From JAAYLC01 sp035654795 (lineage in GTDB: Bacteria > Bacteroidota > Bacteroidia > Flavobacteriales > Flavobacteriaceae): a DNA stretch of 18,146 nucleotides. Positions 7,241 to 14,054 of this stretch are shown here, one piece after another. The notes under the pieces were generated by a model. That model saw only the letters and a program-made list of their open reading frames with translations. It did not search any database and was not told the DNA's origin. The stretch lies in contig DASRWC010000064.1 in the NCBI GenBank assembly GCA_035654795.1, positions 1 through 18,146 of the forward strand, given 5' to 3'. Each line of letters opens with the position of its first letter. Within the stretch, counting starts at the first letter, position 1. The translations under genes and the position numbers were made by a program.

Positions 7241-10200
7241 TTACATATTTCTTCTATACTGTCCGCCTACTTCAAACAAGGATTCTGTGATTTGACCCAA
7301 GGAACAGATTTTAGTTGCTTCCATTAACTGTTCAAACATATTTTGATTATTTATGGCGGCAGTTTTCACCTTTTCTATAGCTTCGGAAGCTTTATCGGCA
7401 TGCATTTTATGCAAGTTTTCCAATGTTCTTAGCTGGGCTTGTTTCTCTTCTTCTGTTGCGCGAATTACTTCTGCCGGCAGCACTGTGGGCGAACCTTTAC
7501 TGCTTAAGAAAGTATTCACTCCAATAATCGGGAATTCTCCATTGTGCTTTAAAGTTTCGTAGTACAAACTTTCCTCTTGGATTTTTCCTCGTTGATACAT
7601 GGTTTCCATTGCACCCAACACCCCTCCTCGCTCTGTGAGACTGTCAAATTCTTTGAGCACCGCTTCTTCCACCAGATCTGTGAGTTCTTCAATAATAAAC
7701 GATCCCTGAATCGGATTTTCGTTTTTGGCCAGTCCCAGTTCCTTATTAATAATAAGTTGGATAGCCATGGCTCTTCTCACACTTTCTTCTGTAGGTGTTG
7801 TAATTGCTTCGTCATACGCATTGGTATGCAAAGAATTACAGTTATCATATATGGCATAGAGCGCCTGTAATGTTGTTCTGATATCGTTAAAATCAATTTC
7901 TTGTGCGTGAAGGGATCTTCCGGAAGTTTGGATATGATATTTTAGCATTTGTGCCCTCGGGTTTGCACCATATTTATCTCGCAATGCTTTTGCCCATATT
8001 CTCCGTGCTACCCTGCCGATAACAGAATATTCCGGATCAATTCCGTTGCTAAAGAAGAAGGAGAGATTGGGACCGAATTCATTGATATCCATTCCTCTGC
8101 TTAAATAATACTCCACATATGTGAATCCGTTCGCTAAGGTAAAGGCAAGCTGCGTAATGGGATTTGCGCCCGCCTCGGAAATATGGTAGCCACTGATGGA
8201 AACAGAATAGAAGTTTCTAACTTTTTTCTCAATAAAGTATTCCTGAACATCACCCATAAGTCGCAATGCAAATTCGGTAGAGAAGATACAGGTATTTTGA
8301 GCCTGATCTTCTTTCAGAATATCAGCCTGAACTGTTCCTCGCACTTGTTGTAGGGTATCGTACTTAATGCGTTCGTAGGTTTCTTTATCCAAAACCTGAT
8401 CTCCGGTGACGCCGAGCAGCATCAATCCCAATCCGTTGTTTCCTTCAGGCAATTCACCATTATATTTTGGTCTTTCAACACCTTTATCTCTAAAGATCTT
8501 CTCAATCTTGGCCTCTACCTCTTGTTCCATTCCATTTTCCTTGATGAATTTTTCACAGGCTTGATCAATGGCAGCATTCATGAAAAATCCGAGCAACATG
8601 GGAGCCGGGCCGTTAATAGTCATACTAACGGAAGTCATTGGATGACTTAAATCGAATCCGGAATATAATTTTTTTGCATCGTCCAGACAACAGATGGATA
8701 CTCCCGCATTCCCAATTTTTCCATAGATATCGGGACGCAAATCGGGGTCATTTCCGTAAAGAGTTACCGAATCGAAGGCTGTTGACAGCCGTTTTGCCGG
8801 CAATCCGTGACTCACATAGTGAAAACGTCGGTTAGTCCGTTCGGGACCACCTTCTCCTGCAAACATTCGCGCCGGATCTTCTCCTGTCCTCTTAAACGGA
8901 TATAATCCCGACGTATAAGGAAATTCTCCCGGAACATTTTCTTGAAGCACCCATCGAAGGATGTCTCCCCATGCTCTATATTTTGGCAGTGCCACTTTTG
9001 GGATCTGCAGGTGTGATAAGGATTCGGTATGCGTTTCAATTTTGATTTCTTTATCTCTCACTTTAAAGGAGTAGATCGGATTTTTGTATTTATTTACTTT
9101 TTCATCCCATCCTGTAATCACCTCCCAATTGTATGGATCGAGATTTAATTTCTCACGATCAAACTCGGCCACCAGCATTTTGACAAGATCTTTTTTGTCG
9201 TCTGCAATTTTTTCAGGATCCATTTCAATACCTGTCTTATCAAGAGAGGGAAGTTTTCCCGTTATGGATTCTACTGCTTTAAAAATGCCATAGAGGCGCT
9301 GTGCCACTTCCACTTGGTCTCCTGCTTTCTTGTCATACATCCTGTTGTTTTCCGAAATTTCGGATAAGTATCGTGTTCGGGCGGGCGGAATTACAAAAAC
9401 CTTCTCTTCCATTTCGCGAGAAATATGGAAAGTACTTTTCAGATCGGCTTCTGTTTTTTCATCCAGCTTAGCCATTATAGCTTTATACAGCTTGTTCATT
9501 CCTGGATCATTAAACTGAGATGCAATGGTTCCAAAAACCGGAAGTTCATCTTTTGGTGTATCAAAAAGCATGTGATTTCGCACGTATTGCTTTTTCACAT
9601 CGCGTAGAGCATCCAAAGACCCTCGTTTATCAAACTTGTTGATAGCCACAATATCAGCGAAATCAAGCATATCTATTTTTTCCAGCTGAGTCGCGGCACC
9701 AAATTCGGGAGTCATAACATATAATGAAACATCGCTGTGGTCCATAATTTCTGTGTCACTCTGCCCGATTCCTGAAGTTTCCAAGATGATAAGATCATAT
9801 TCTGCTGCTTTCAGCACCTGTACTGCTTCCGCCACATATTTGGAGAGCGCCAGGTTGCTTTGACGGGTTGCCAGACTTCGCATGTACACGCGCGGAGAAT
9901 TTATGGAATTCATTCTGATTCGGTCTCCTAGCAAAGCTCCTCCGGTTTTTCTTTTTGAAGGATCTACGGAAATGATTCCTAAGGTTTTTTCAGGGAAATC
10001 GATGAGAAATCGTCTTACCAATTCATCAACTAAAGAAGATTTACCGGCACCACCCGTTCCTGTGATTCCCAATACCGGTGTTTTTGAATTTTTATTCTTT
10101 TCGTGTATTTTATCAAAAGCGTTTTCAGCAATTTCGGGAAAGTTTTCTGCTGCCGAAATAAGTCGGGCTATTGCACCTATATTTTTATCTTTCAGTTTTT

Positions 10201-10666
10201 CTACTTCCCCGTTTAATTTATTGCCTATCGGAAAATCAGATTGTTCCACGAGATCATTAATCATTCCTTGGAGACCAAGTTCTCTTCCATCATCCGGAGC
10301 ATAAATTCTCGCGATTCCGTACGCCATAAGTTCTTCGATCTCTGATGGGAGGATTACTCCCCCTCCTCCACCAAATATTTTGATATGTCCTGCGCCTCTT
10401 TCCTTTAGGAGATCATACATATATTTGAAATACTCATTATGTCCCCCTTGATAAGATGTCATTGCAATTGCGTTTGCATCTTCCTGAATGGCTGTATTGA
10501 CCACTTCTTCCACGCTTCTGTCATGTCCTAAGTGAATTACTTCCACTCCGGTTGATTGGATAATTCGGCGCATGATATTAATAGCAGCATCATGACCGTC
10601 AAAAAGGGAGGCTGCAGTTACAATTCGAACGTTATTTTTAGGCTTATAAGGAGTTACCGCTATCAT
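7241..10666 (-). CDS. icmF: Fused isobutyryl-CoA mutase IcmF (B12 domain + G-protein chaperone + mutase)
   Basis: IcmF interconverts isobutyryl-CoA and n-butyryl-CoA with adenosylcobalamin; some members also act on isovaleryl/pivalyl-CoA. The 1141-residue protein has the IcmF domain order. First comes a B12-binding domain (about 12-145) with DGHD (H25 is the expected lower axial cobalt ligand) and the glycine run 99-103. A MeaB-like GTPase domain (about 195-470) follows, with P-loop GTGGAGKS (203-210), ETSGIGQ (296-302) and NKFD (343-346). After a linker comes the TIM-barrel mutase domain (about 550-1141). Aligning by motif to methylmalonyl-CoA mutase, F602 (RMFAGEGG) replaces its substrate-binding Tyr and Q790 (AQNTCIF) replaces its Arg, the pair known for isobutyryl-CoA mutases. 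It has its own promoter and a leader of about 14 bases with no room for a cobalamin riboswitch. It converges on the carboxylase gene. Confidence 0.94.
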   Translation of the reverse strand: MIAVTPYKPKNNVRIVTAASLFDGHDAAINIMRRIIQSTGVEVIHLGHDRSVEEVVNTAIQEDANAIAMTSYQGGHNEYFKYMYDLLKERGAGHIKIFGGGGGVILPSEIEELMAYGIARIYAPDDGRELGLQGMINDLVEQSDFPIGNKLNGEVEKLKDKNIGAIARLISAAENFPEIAENAFDKIHEKNKNSKTPVLGITGTGGAGKSSLVDELVRRFLIDFPEKTLGIISVDPSKRKTGGALLGDRIRMNSINSPRVYMRSLATRQSNLALSKYVAEAVQVLKAAEYDLIILETSGIGQSDTEIMDHSDVSLYVMTPEFGAATQLEKIDMLDFADIVAINKFDKRGSLDALRDVKKQYVRNHMLFDTPKDELPVFGTIASQFNDPGMNKLYKAIMAKLDEKTEADLKSTFHISREMEEKVFVIPPARTRYLSEISENNRMYDKKAGDQVEVAQRLYGIFKAVESITGKLPSLDKTGIEMDPEKIADDKKDLVKMLVAEFDREKLNLDPYNWEVITGWDEKVNKYKNPIYSFKVRDKEIKIETHTESLSHLQIPKVALPKYRAWGDILRWVLQENVPGEFPYTSGLYPFKRTGEDPARMFAGEGGPERTNRRFHYVSHGLPAKRLSTAFDSVTLYGNDPDLRPDIYGKIGNAGVSICCLDDAKKLYSGFDLSHPMTSVSMTINGPAPMLLGFFMNAAIDQACEKFIKENGMEQEVEAKIEKIFRDKGVERPKYNGELPEGNNGLGLMLLGVTGDQVLDKETYERIKYDTLQQVRGTVQADILKEDQAQNTCIFSTEFALRLMGDVQEYFIEKKVRNFYSVSISGYHISEAGANPITQLAFTLANGFTYVEYYLSRGMDINEFGPNLSFFFSNGIDPEYSVIGRVARRIWAKALRDKYGANPRAQMLKYHIQTSGRSLHAQEIDFNDIRTTLQALYAIYDNCNSLHTNAYDEAITTPTEESVRRAMAIQLIINKELGLAKNENPIQGSFIIEELTDLVEEAVLKEFDSLTERGGVLGAMETMYQRGKIQEESLYYETLKHNGEFPIIGVNTFLSSKGSPTVLPAEVIRATEEEKQAQLRTLENLHKMHADKASEAIEKVKTAAINNQNMFEQLMEATKICSLGQITESLFEVGGQYRRNM

Positions 10667-10685
10667 ATAAAAAATTTTAGGAGTG

Positions 10686-10714
10686 CAAATTTAATCAAAT
10701 CTCTAATATTCAAA
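10686..10714 (-). promoter_or_regulatory. icmF promoter (TTTG - 17 bp - TAAATTTG)
   Basis: Read on the minus strand, TAAATTTG (10693-10686) matches TAnnTTTG exactly. A TTTG (10714-10711) lies upstream with a 17-base spacer, within the range used by Bacteroidota primary-sigma promoters. The -7 box ends 19 bases before the icmF ATG. It is the only promoter in this window with both elements. Confidence 0.65.
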
Positions 10715-10825
10715 GGCGTTTAAAAAATATCCATTATCCCTTACATTTTAACAAAATTCGCTCCCGACCCTACCAGGATTTTTAGTAATTTGCATCTTCA
10801 ATAATCAGTCTAAATTTATTTTATT

Positions 10826-11761
10826 ATGAAAAAACTTTACTTAACAGCACTTTTTTTAGGTGCATTTACTCTTGGAGCGCAAGCTCAGGTAGTTTTTACC
10901 GATGATTTTGAATCTTATGACCTTGGACCTATTTCATCCCAAACTTCTAATTGGCGCGTTTGGTCTGCAAACTGGAGCGCCGTTGAAGACGCTAAGGTGA
11001 GTGATGACGAGGCTCGTTCAGGAGTTCAGGGATTGTACATTGACAACTCACAAGTTGTTGATCCCATTTTTTTAGTTCCCGGAGCACCTACAAACGGAAT
11101 CATCACTGTACAGTGGTATGCATTTATTCCCGCCGGAAAAGCCGGATACTGGAATATGCAAGGAGCTTTAACTGCTGCGGGAGTGGAGTGGAATCAACAC
11201 TTAATGGGTGGAAACGTTTATATGAACTGTAACGGGAATATGCCCGGAGAAGGTGGTGTAACCGGACAAACAGACTGCTCAACTTTTGATGCTGTATTCT
11301 ACTATCCTGAGGATGAATGGTTTAAAGTGACTTGTATTTATGATCTGGATCAAGAGGTTTGGGCTTTAAACATAAACGATGTTGAGCAATTCAGCCAGTA
11401 TCCTTTTGAATTCAACAACTATGTTTTCACTGAACTTGCCGGAATCGATTTCTATTCTGCAACCAACAAAAACGAATTATATCTGGATGATTTTACCGTT
11501 GCACACGGTATTTTAAGTACTGAAAACTTTGCTCCCGAAGTATTTTCAGTTTATCCAAACCCTGCTACAGACGTTTTGAACATTCAGAGTAAAGTTGCCG
11601 TAGAAAAAGTAACTGTTTTTGACACGATGGGAAGAACTGTGCTACAGGCCACTCCAAACACAATCTCTCCTGCAATCAATATTTCCGGTTTATCTTCAGG
11701 AACTTATTTCGTGAAAGTAGCGATTGACAACAATTCGAAAATCGTTAAGATCTTAAAATAA
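10826..11761 (+). CDS. Secreted protein with type IX secretion C-terminal sorting domain
   Basis: The 311-residue protein has a Sec signal peptide (MKKLYLTALFLGAFTLGAQA, likely cut after residue 20). A roughly 210-residue mature domain follows, then a type A T9SS sorting domain at about 238-311. The sorting domain shows VYPNPATDVLNI (P244-N245-P246), VTVFDTMGRTV, and the end ISGLSSGTYFVKV...SKIVKILK. This tail directs export across the outer membrane through PorT/Sov-type machinery, with removal of the tail and often anchoring to the surface. The middle domain opens with FTDDFESYDLG, and its tryptophan-rich, beta-strand character suggests a concanavalin-like jelly-roll that may bind carbohydrate; I see no catalytic motif. 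Three cysteines (135, 151, 170) are present. A possible promoter variant TAATTTG is at 10786-10792. The gene ends in a terminator. Confidence 0.88.
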   Translation: MKKLYLTALFLGAFTLGAQAQVVFTDDFESYDLGPISSQTSNWRVWSANWSAVEDAKVSDDEARSGVQGLYIDNSQVVDPIFLVPGAPTNGIITVQWYAFIPAGKAGYWNMQGALTAAGVEWNQHLMGGNVYMNCNGNMPGEGGVTGQTDCSTFDAVFYYPEDEWFKVTCIYDLDQEVWALNINDVEQFSQYPFEFNNYVFTELAGIDFYSATNKNELYLDDFTVAHGILSTENFAPEVFSVYPNPATDVLNIQSKVAVEKVTVFDTMGRTVLQATPNTISPAINISGLSSGTYFVKVAIDNNSKIVKILK

Positions 11762-11811
11762 TTCTGAAATTACGGAATCGGAAAAAACCGGTTTTTATTA
11801 AAATTTATTAA

Positions 11812-11841
11812 GAAGGACCTCTCATTGCGGGAGGTCTTTTT
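11812..11841 (+). terminator. Intrinsic terminator after the T9SS cargo gene
   Basis: GACCTC (11816-11821) pairs with GAGGTC (11831-11836) around a 9-base loop and is followed by five T residues. Outward G-T and A-T pairs (AAG with TTT) lengthen the stem. It ends the transcript of the T9SS cargo gene about 55-75 bases after its stop codon. Confidence 0.8.
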
Positions 11842-11863
11842 ATATTCGCAAAAAATCAAAATT

Positions 11864-12577
11864 ATGAGTAAGAAGTTGTTGTTCTTTTTAGTGTTTACTT
11901 CAGCGTTTATTTTGCATTCTTGTGCCGAGCTGGGGGATGTAATCGGCTCAGTGCCTGGGCAGATGAATTCAGAGACCATTGCTCGTGGCTTGAGACAAGC
12001 GTTAGACAAGGGAATCGATAAACAAGTCACAAAGCTCACCAAGAAAGATGGTTTTTATGAGAATCAACTTGTTAAAATTTTGCTTCCCGCAGAATTAGCC
12101 CGAGTAGAGCAGACATTGAGAGATATCGGGTTGGGAAGTCTGGCAGACGAAGGTTTGAAACTTTTAAATCATGCCGCTGAGGATGCGGTTAAAGAAGCGA
12201 CTCCCATATTTGTGGATGCCGTTCGGGGGATAACCTTTGCAGATGCACGCCAAATCCTAATGGGTGCTGATACTGCTGCAACTACTTATTTGCAAGGAAA
12301 AACAGAACAAAATCTTTATAACAAATTCCATCCGGTGATCAAGTCGTCATTTTCAAAAGTGGGTGCCGATCAAGTTTGGAGCCGCATCATTGAGCGATAT
12401 AATGCCGTTCCCTTTGTTCAGAAAGTAAACCCGGATCTTACAGACTATGTAACCAATGAAGCTTTAAAGGGAGTTTTCACCATGATCGCCGTTGAAGAAA
12501 AGGAAATCAGAAACAACATTCATGCCCGAACCACTCCTCTTCTGAAGCAAGTTTTCGCTTTGCAAGACAATCGATAG
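11864..12577 (+). CDS. DUF4197-family predicted lipoprotein
   Basis: The 237-residue protein fits the DUF4197 family, found in many Gram-negative bacteria and of unknown function. It has an N-terminal secretion signal with a likely lipobox (ILHSC, Cys20) followed by AELGDVIG. The mature part is nearly all helical, with family blocks such as ARGLRQALDKGIDKQV, then KILLPAELARVEQTLRDIGLG, GITFADARQILMGADTAAT and the C-terminal FTMIAVEEKEIRNN. I start at ATG 11864. A longer frame from 11825 would begin inside the terminator hairpin of the preceding gene and add residues unlike a signal peptide. Location is probably periplasmic, attached to a membrane. No linked gene hints at a role. Confidence 0.88.
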   Translation: MSKKLLFFLVFTSAFILHSCAELGDVIGSVPGQMNSETIARGLRQALDKGIDKQVTKLTKKDGFYENQLVKILLPAELARVEQTLRDIGLGSLADEGLKLLNHAAEDAVKEATPIFVDAVRGITFADARQILMGADTAATTYLQGKTEQNLYNKFHPVIKSSFSKVGADQVWSRIIERYNAVPFVQKVNPDLTDYVTNEALKGVFTMIAVEEKEIRNNIHARTTPLLKQVFALQDNR

Positions 12578-12590
12578 ATTTCTTTTTTAA

Positions 12591-12600
12591 TAAGGCCTTA
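12591..12600. repeat. 10-bp perfect palindrome TAAGGCCTTA
   Basis: A self-complementary 10-mer sits 13 bases after the DUF4197 stop codon and 36 bases before the -7 box of the next gene. CCTAGTCTTAGG (12602-12613), with CCTA/TAGG arms, follows at once. No T-run follows, so termination is unlikely. It may be a protein-binding site, or chance. Confidence 0.25.
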
Positions 12601-12635
12601 ACCTAGTCTTAGGAAAGCTTGTGAAATGTCTGTTC

Positions 12636-12643
12636 TAATTTTG
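12636..12643 (+). promoter_or_regulatory. -7 promoter box (TAATTTTG) of the Lacal_2735-type gene
   Basis: TAATTTTG matches TAnnTTTG exactly and ends 25 bases before the ATG at 12669. A TTG lies at 12619-12621, but its 14-base spacing is shorter than usual for a -33 element. Confidence 0.5.
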
Positions 12644-12668
12644 TAAGCGAAGAAATCCGCAAAGAAAA

Positions 12669-12860
12669 ATGATAAACAAGGTCCAACTCAGGTGGAAGCT
12701 GGAAAGGCTTAAGAGAACCTATGCTTTATTGATGAAGAAATCTTTTGAGCTCTCGGCTAAGAATCCGGAAAAGAGTGAGAAATATCATCATGAGGCAGAT
12801 GAAGTTTTGGGAGAAATAGAAAAATTGAATTCGCAACTTGGATTGCATTATCCGCTATAA
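12669..12860 (+). CDS. Lacal_2735-type small coiled-coil protein
   Basis: The 63-residue, highly charged, helical protein resembles the Lacal_2735 family of short flavobacterial proteins: a LxRLKxxYxxLMKxSFELSxxNPxxSxKYxxEADEVLxEIEKL pattern that should form two antiparallel helices. The function is unknown; relatives are often near stress genes. There is no signal peptide or membrane helix, so it is cytosolic. It has its own upstream -7 box and lies 111 bases before the ATG of the PA2169-type gene, which also has its own box. Confidence 0.7.
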   Translation: MINKVQLRWKLERLKRTYALLMKKSFELSAKNPEKSEKYHHEADEVLGEIEKLNSQLGLHYPL

Positions 12861-12948
12861 AAACCTTTTGCATCAATAATAATTACAATAGTCTTAATGA
12901 CGGGCAGTAAGAAAATCGATAAAAATTTTCATAAATGAAATAAAATAG

Positions 12949-12956
12949 TATTTTTG
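12949..12956 (+). promoter_or_regulatory. -7 promoter box (TATTTTTG) of the PA2169-type gene
   Basis: TATTTTTG matches TAnnTTTG exactly and is identical to the carboxylase box at 5511. It ends 15 bases before the ATG at 12972. An in-frame TTG (12954) inside the box is a likely false start. No -33 TTG is apparent. Confidence 0.55.
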
Positions 12957-12971
12957 GATAAAGACCTGACT

Positions 12972-13487
12972 ATGAAAACGAAATACGAAGATTTTGATCG
13001 ATTAAACCGATTACTTGTGGCTTGTTTTGAAGCCGAAAAGCTCTACTACAATGCCGCCCAGGATGCGCAGACTACTGAACTTAAACGTTTTCTGAACTAC
13101 ATGGCTGTAGAACGAAACCGGATGAGTCACGATATCTCAAATGAATTACATTCCAGGGATATTGATCCATTATTACAGGATGCTGAAAAAGGACACACCA
13201 ATCGCACATGGCAAGAAATCAAAGAGGCGTTGGAAACTTTTGATGCCGATTTTATCATCAAATCCTGTACAGACAGAGACAAAGACAATATCAAAAGGTA
13301 TAACGAACTATTAGAGCGGAAACAACTTCCGGAAAGCATCCTTGAGATGCTGGAAAAACATAAGTTCCAGTTGGAATGGTATGTAAAACAAGCAGCTCAA
13401 CAGCGGATTTCTGCGAGTCCGTTTAAAGAAGATCAACCGGATCAAGAAAAATCCGGAACTAAGGTAGTCAATCTGAAAGCGATGTGA
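12972..13487 (+). CDS. PA2169/DUF2383-type four-helix-bundle protein
   Basis: The 171-residue cytosolic protein matches the PA2169 (DUF2383) family: helical, ferritin-like in outline, with conserved LNRLL...CFEAEKLYYNAAQ near the start and LKRFLNYMAVERNRMSHDI after it. A central TWQEIKEAL segment and a last helix with LEKHKFQLEWY complete it. The last 25 residues (PFKEDQPDQEKSG...) are polar and probably disordered. The function is not established; the family is commonly linked to general stress. I start at ATG 12972, because the alternative TTG at 12954 is within the promoter box. A terminator follows directly. Confidence 0.85.
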   Translation: MKTKYEDFDRLNRLLVACFEAEKLYYNAAQDAQTTELKRFLNYMAVERNRMSHDISNELHSRDIDPLLQDAEKGHTNRTWQEIKEALETFDADFIIKSCTDRDKDNIKRYNELLERKQLPESILEMLEKHKFQLEWYVKQAAQQRISASPFKEDQPDQEKSGTKVVNLKAM

Positions 13488-13490
13488 TAT

Positions 13491-13520
13491 AAGCCGTCCG
13501 ATTTCCCGGACGGCTTTTTT
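13491..13520 (+). terminator. Intrinsic terminator after the PA2169-type gene
   Basis: A perfect stem AGCCGTCCG (13492-13500) with CGGACGGCT (13507-13515) closes on the loop ATTTCC and runs into a T tract to 13520. It separates this gene from the converging Ohr gene, whose stop codon is 15 bases away. On the minus strand only two T residues follow the stem, so termination there should be weaker. Confidence 0.92.
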
Positions 13521-13534
13521 GATGGCAGATAATC

Positions 13535-13975
13535 TTATTCTTCCTCTTCTGAATCAATCATCAAGTTGAGAGTCACCGTAATATTATCTCGTGTAGCTCT
13601 GGAATACGGACAAATCTCATGGGCAGCATTTACCAGTTCTTCCCCTGTTTTTATATCAACTCCGGGAATATAGCAATCTAAAGTAGCTCTTAATTGCAAG
13701 TCATCTTCCTTAGTTTTGCCAATTTCGATATGTGCTGCAACGCTAACATCGCCATCAATAGAAATATCTTTCTTTTTTGCGGCCAATTCCAGTGCTCCAC
13801 CAAAGCAAGCCGCATAGGCCGCCCCAAAAAGCTGTTCCGGATTTGTACCTTCCCCTCCTTCTCCACCCAATCCTTTTGGAACAGAAAGTTTTACATCTAA
13901 TTTGGAGTCGGCTGAGAAAGCTGTTCCGTTTCTGCCTCCCTCTGCTGTACATGTTGTTTTATACAATGTTTTCAT
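13535..13975 (-). CDS. ohr: Organic hydroperoxide resistance protein Ohr (OsmC family)
   Basis: Ohr is a cytosolic thiol peroxidase that reduces organic and lipid hydroperoxides, using lipoyl proteins as reductant in characterised cases. The 146-residue product keeps the full active site: R15 (GGRNG), E47 (NPEQLF), peroxidatic C57 (YAACFGG) and resolving C122 (EICPYSRAT). These are each three residues before the positions I remember for Pseudomonas aeruginosa Ohr (R18, E50, C60, C125), which argues for Ohr rather than OsmC. I start at ATG 13975 (MKTLYKTTCTAEGGRNG). A longer frame from 14017 adds an unconserved extension. It is divergent from meaB with 79 bases between start codons. No adjacent OhrR-type repressor is present. 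Confidence 0.93.
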   Translation of the reverse strand: MKTLYKTTCTAEGGRNGTAFSADSKLDVKLSVPKGLGGEGGEGTNPEQLFGAAYAACFGGALELAAKKKDISIDGDVSVAAHIEIGKTKEDDLQLRATLDCYIPGVDIKTGEELVNAAHEICPYSRATRDNITVTLNLMIDSEEEE

Positions 13976-14027
13976 AATGATTAATTTTATAATTTTCAAT
14001 ATACCATCAAATACCAAGCAGAGTTCC

Positions 14028-14035
14028 TAAATTTG
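14028..14035 (+). promoter_or_regulatory. -7 promoter box (TAAATTTG) of meaB
   Basis: TAAATTTG matches TAnnTTTG exactly and is the same octamer as in the icmF promoter. It ends 19 bases before the GTG start at 14055. No clear -33 TTG lies at normal spacing. Confidence 0.55.
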
Positions 14036-14054
14036 TCTTAAACCACCAGAAGCA

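Noticed and set aside
8812..9039. Minus-strand 75-codon frame inside icmF and plus-strand frames opposite it
   Set aside because: All lie within the conserved icmF reading frame and show compositions expected from out-of-frame translation.
10667..10825. Possible cobalamin riboswitch upstream of icmF
   Set aside because: The -7 box is only 19 bases from the start codon, leaving a leader of about 14 bases, and no B12-box-like sequence is visible in the 159-base gap.
11825..11863. Longer start for the DUF4197 gene (TTG at 11825)
   Set aside because: It begins inside the loop of the preceding gene's terminator and places unlikely residues before a normal lipoprotein signal peptide.
13976..14017. 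Longer start for ohr at 14017
   Set aside because: It adds 14 residues absent from Ohr; starting at 13975 puts all four active-site residues at a constant offset from known Ohr.
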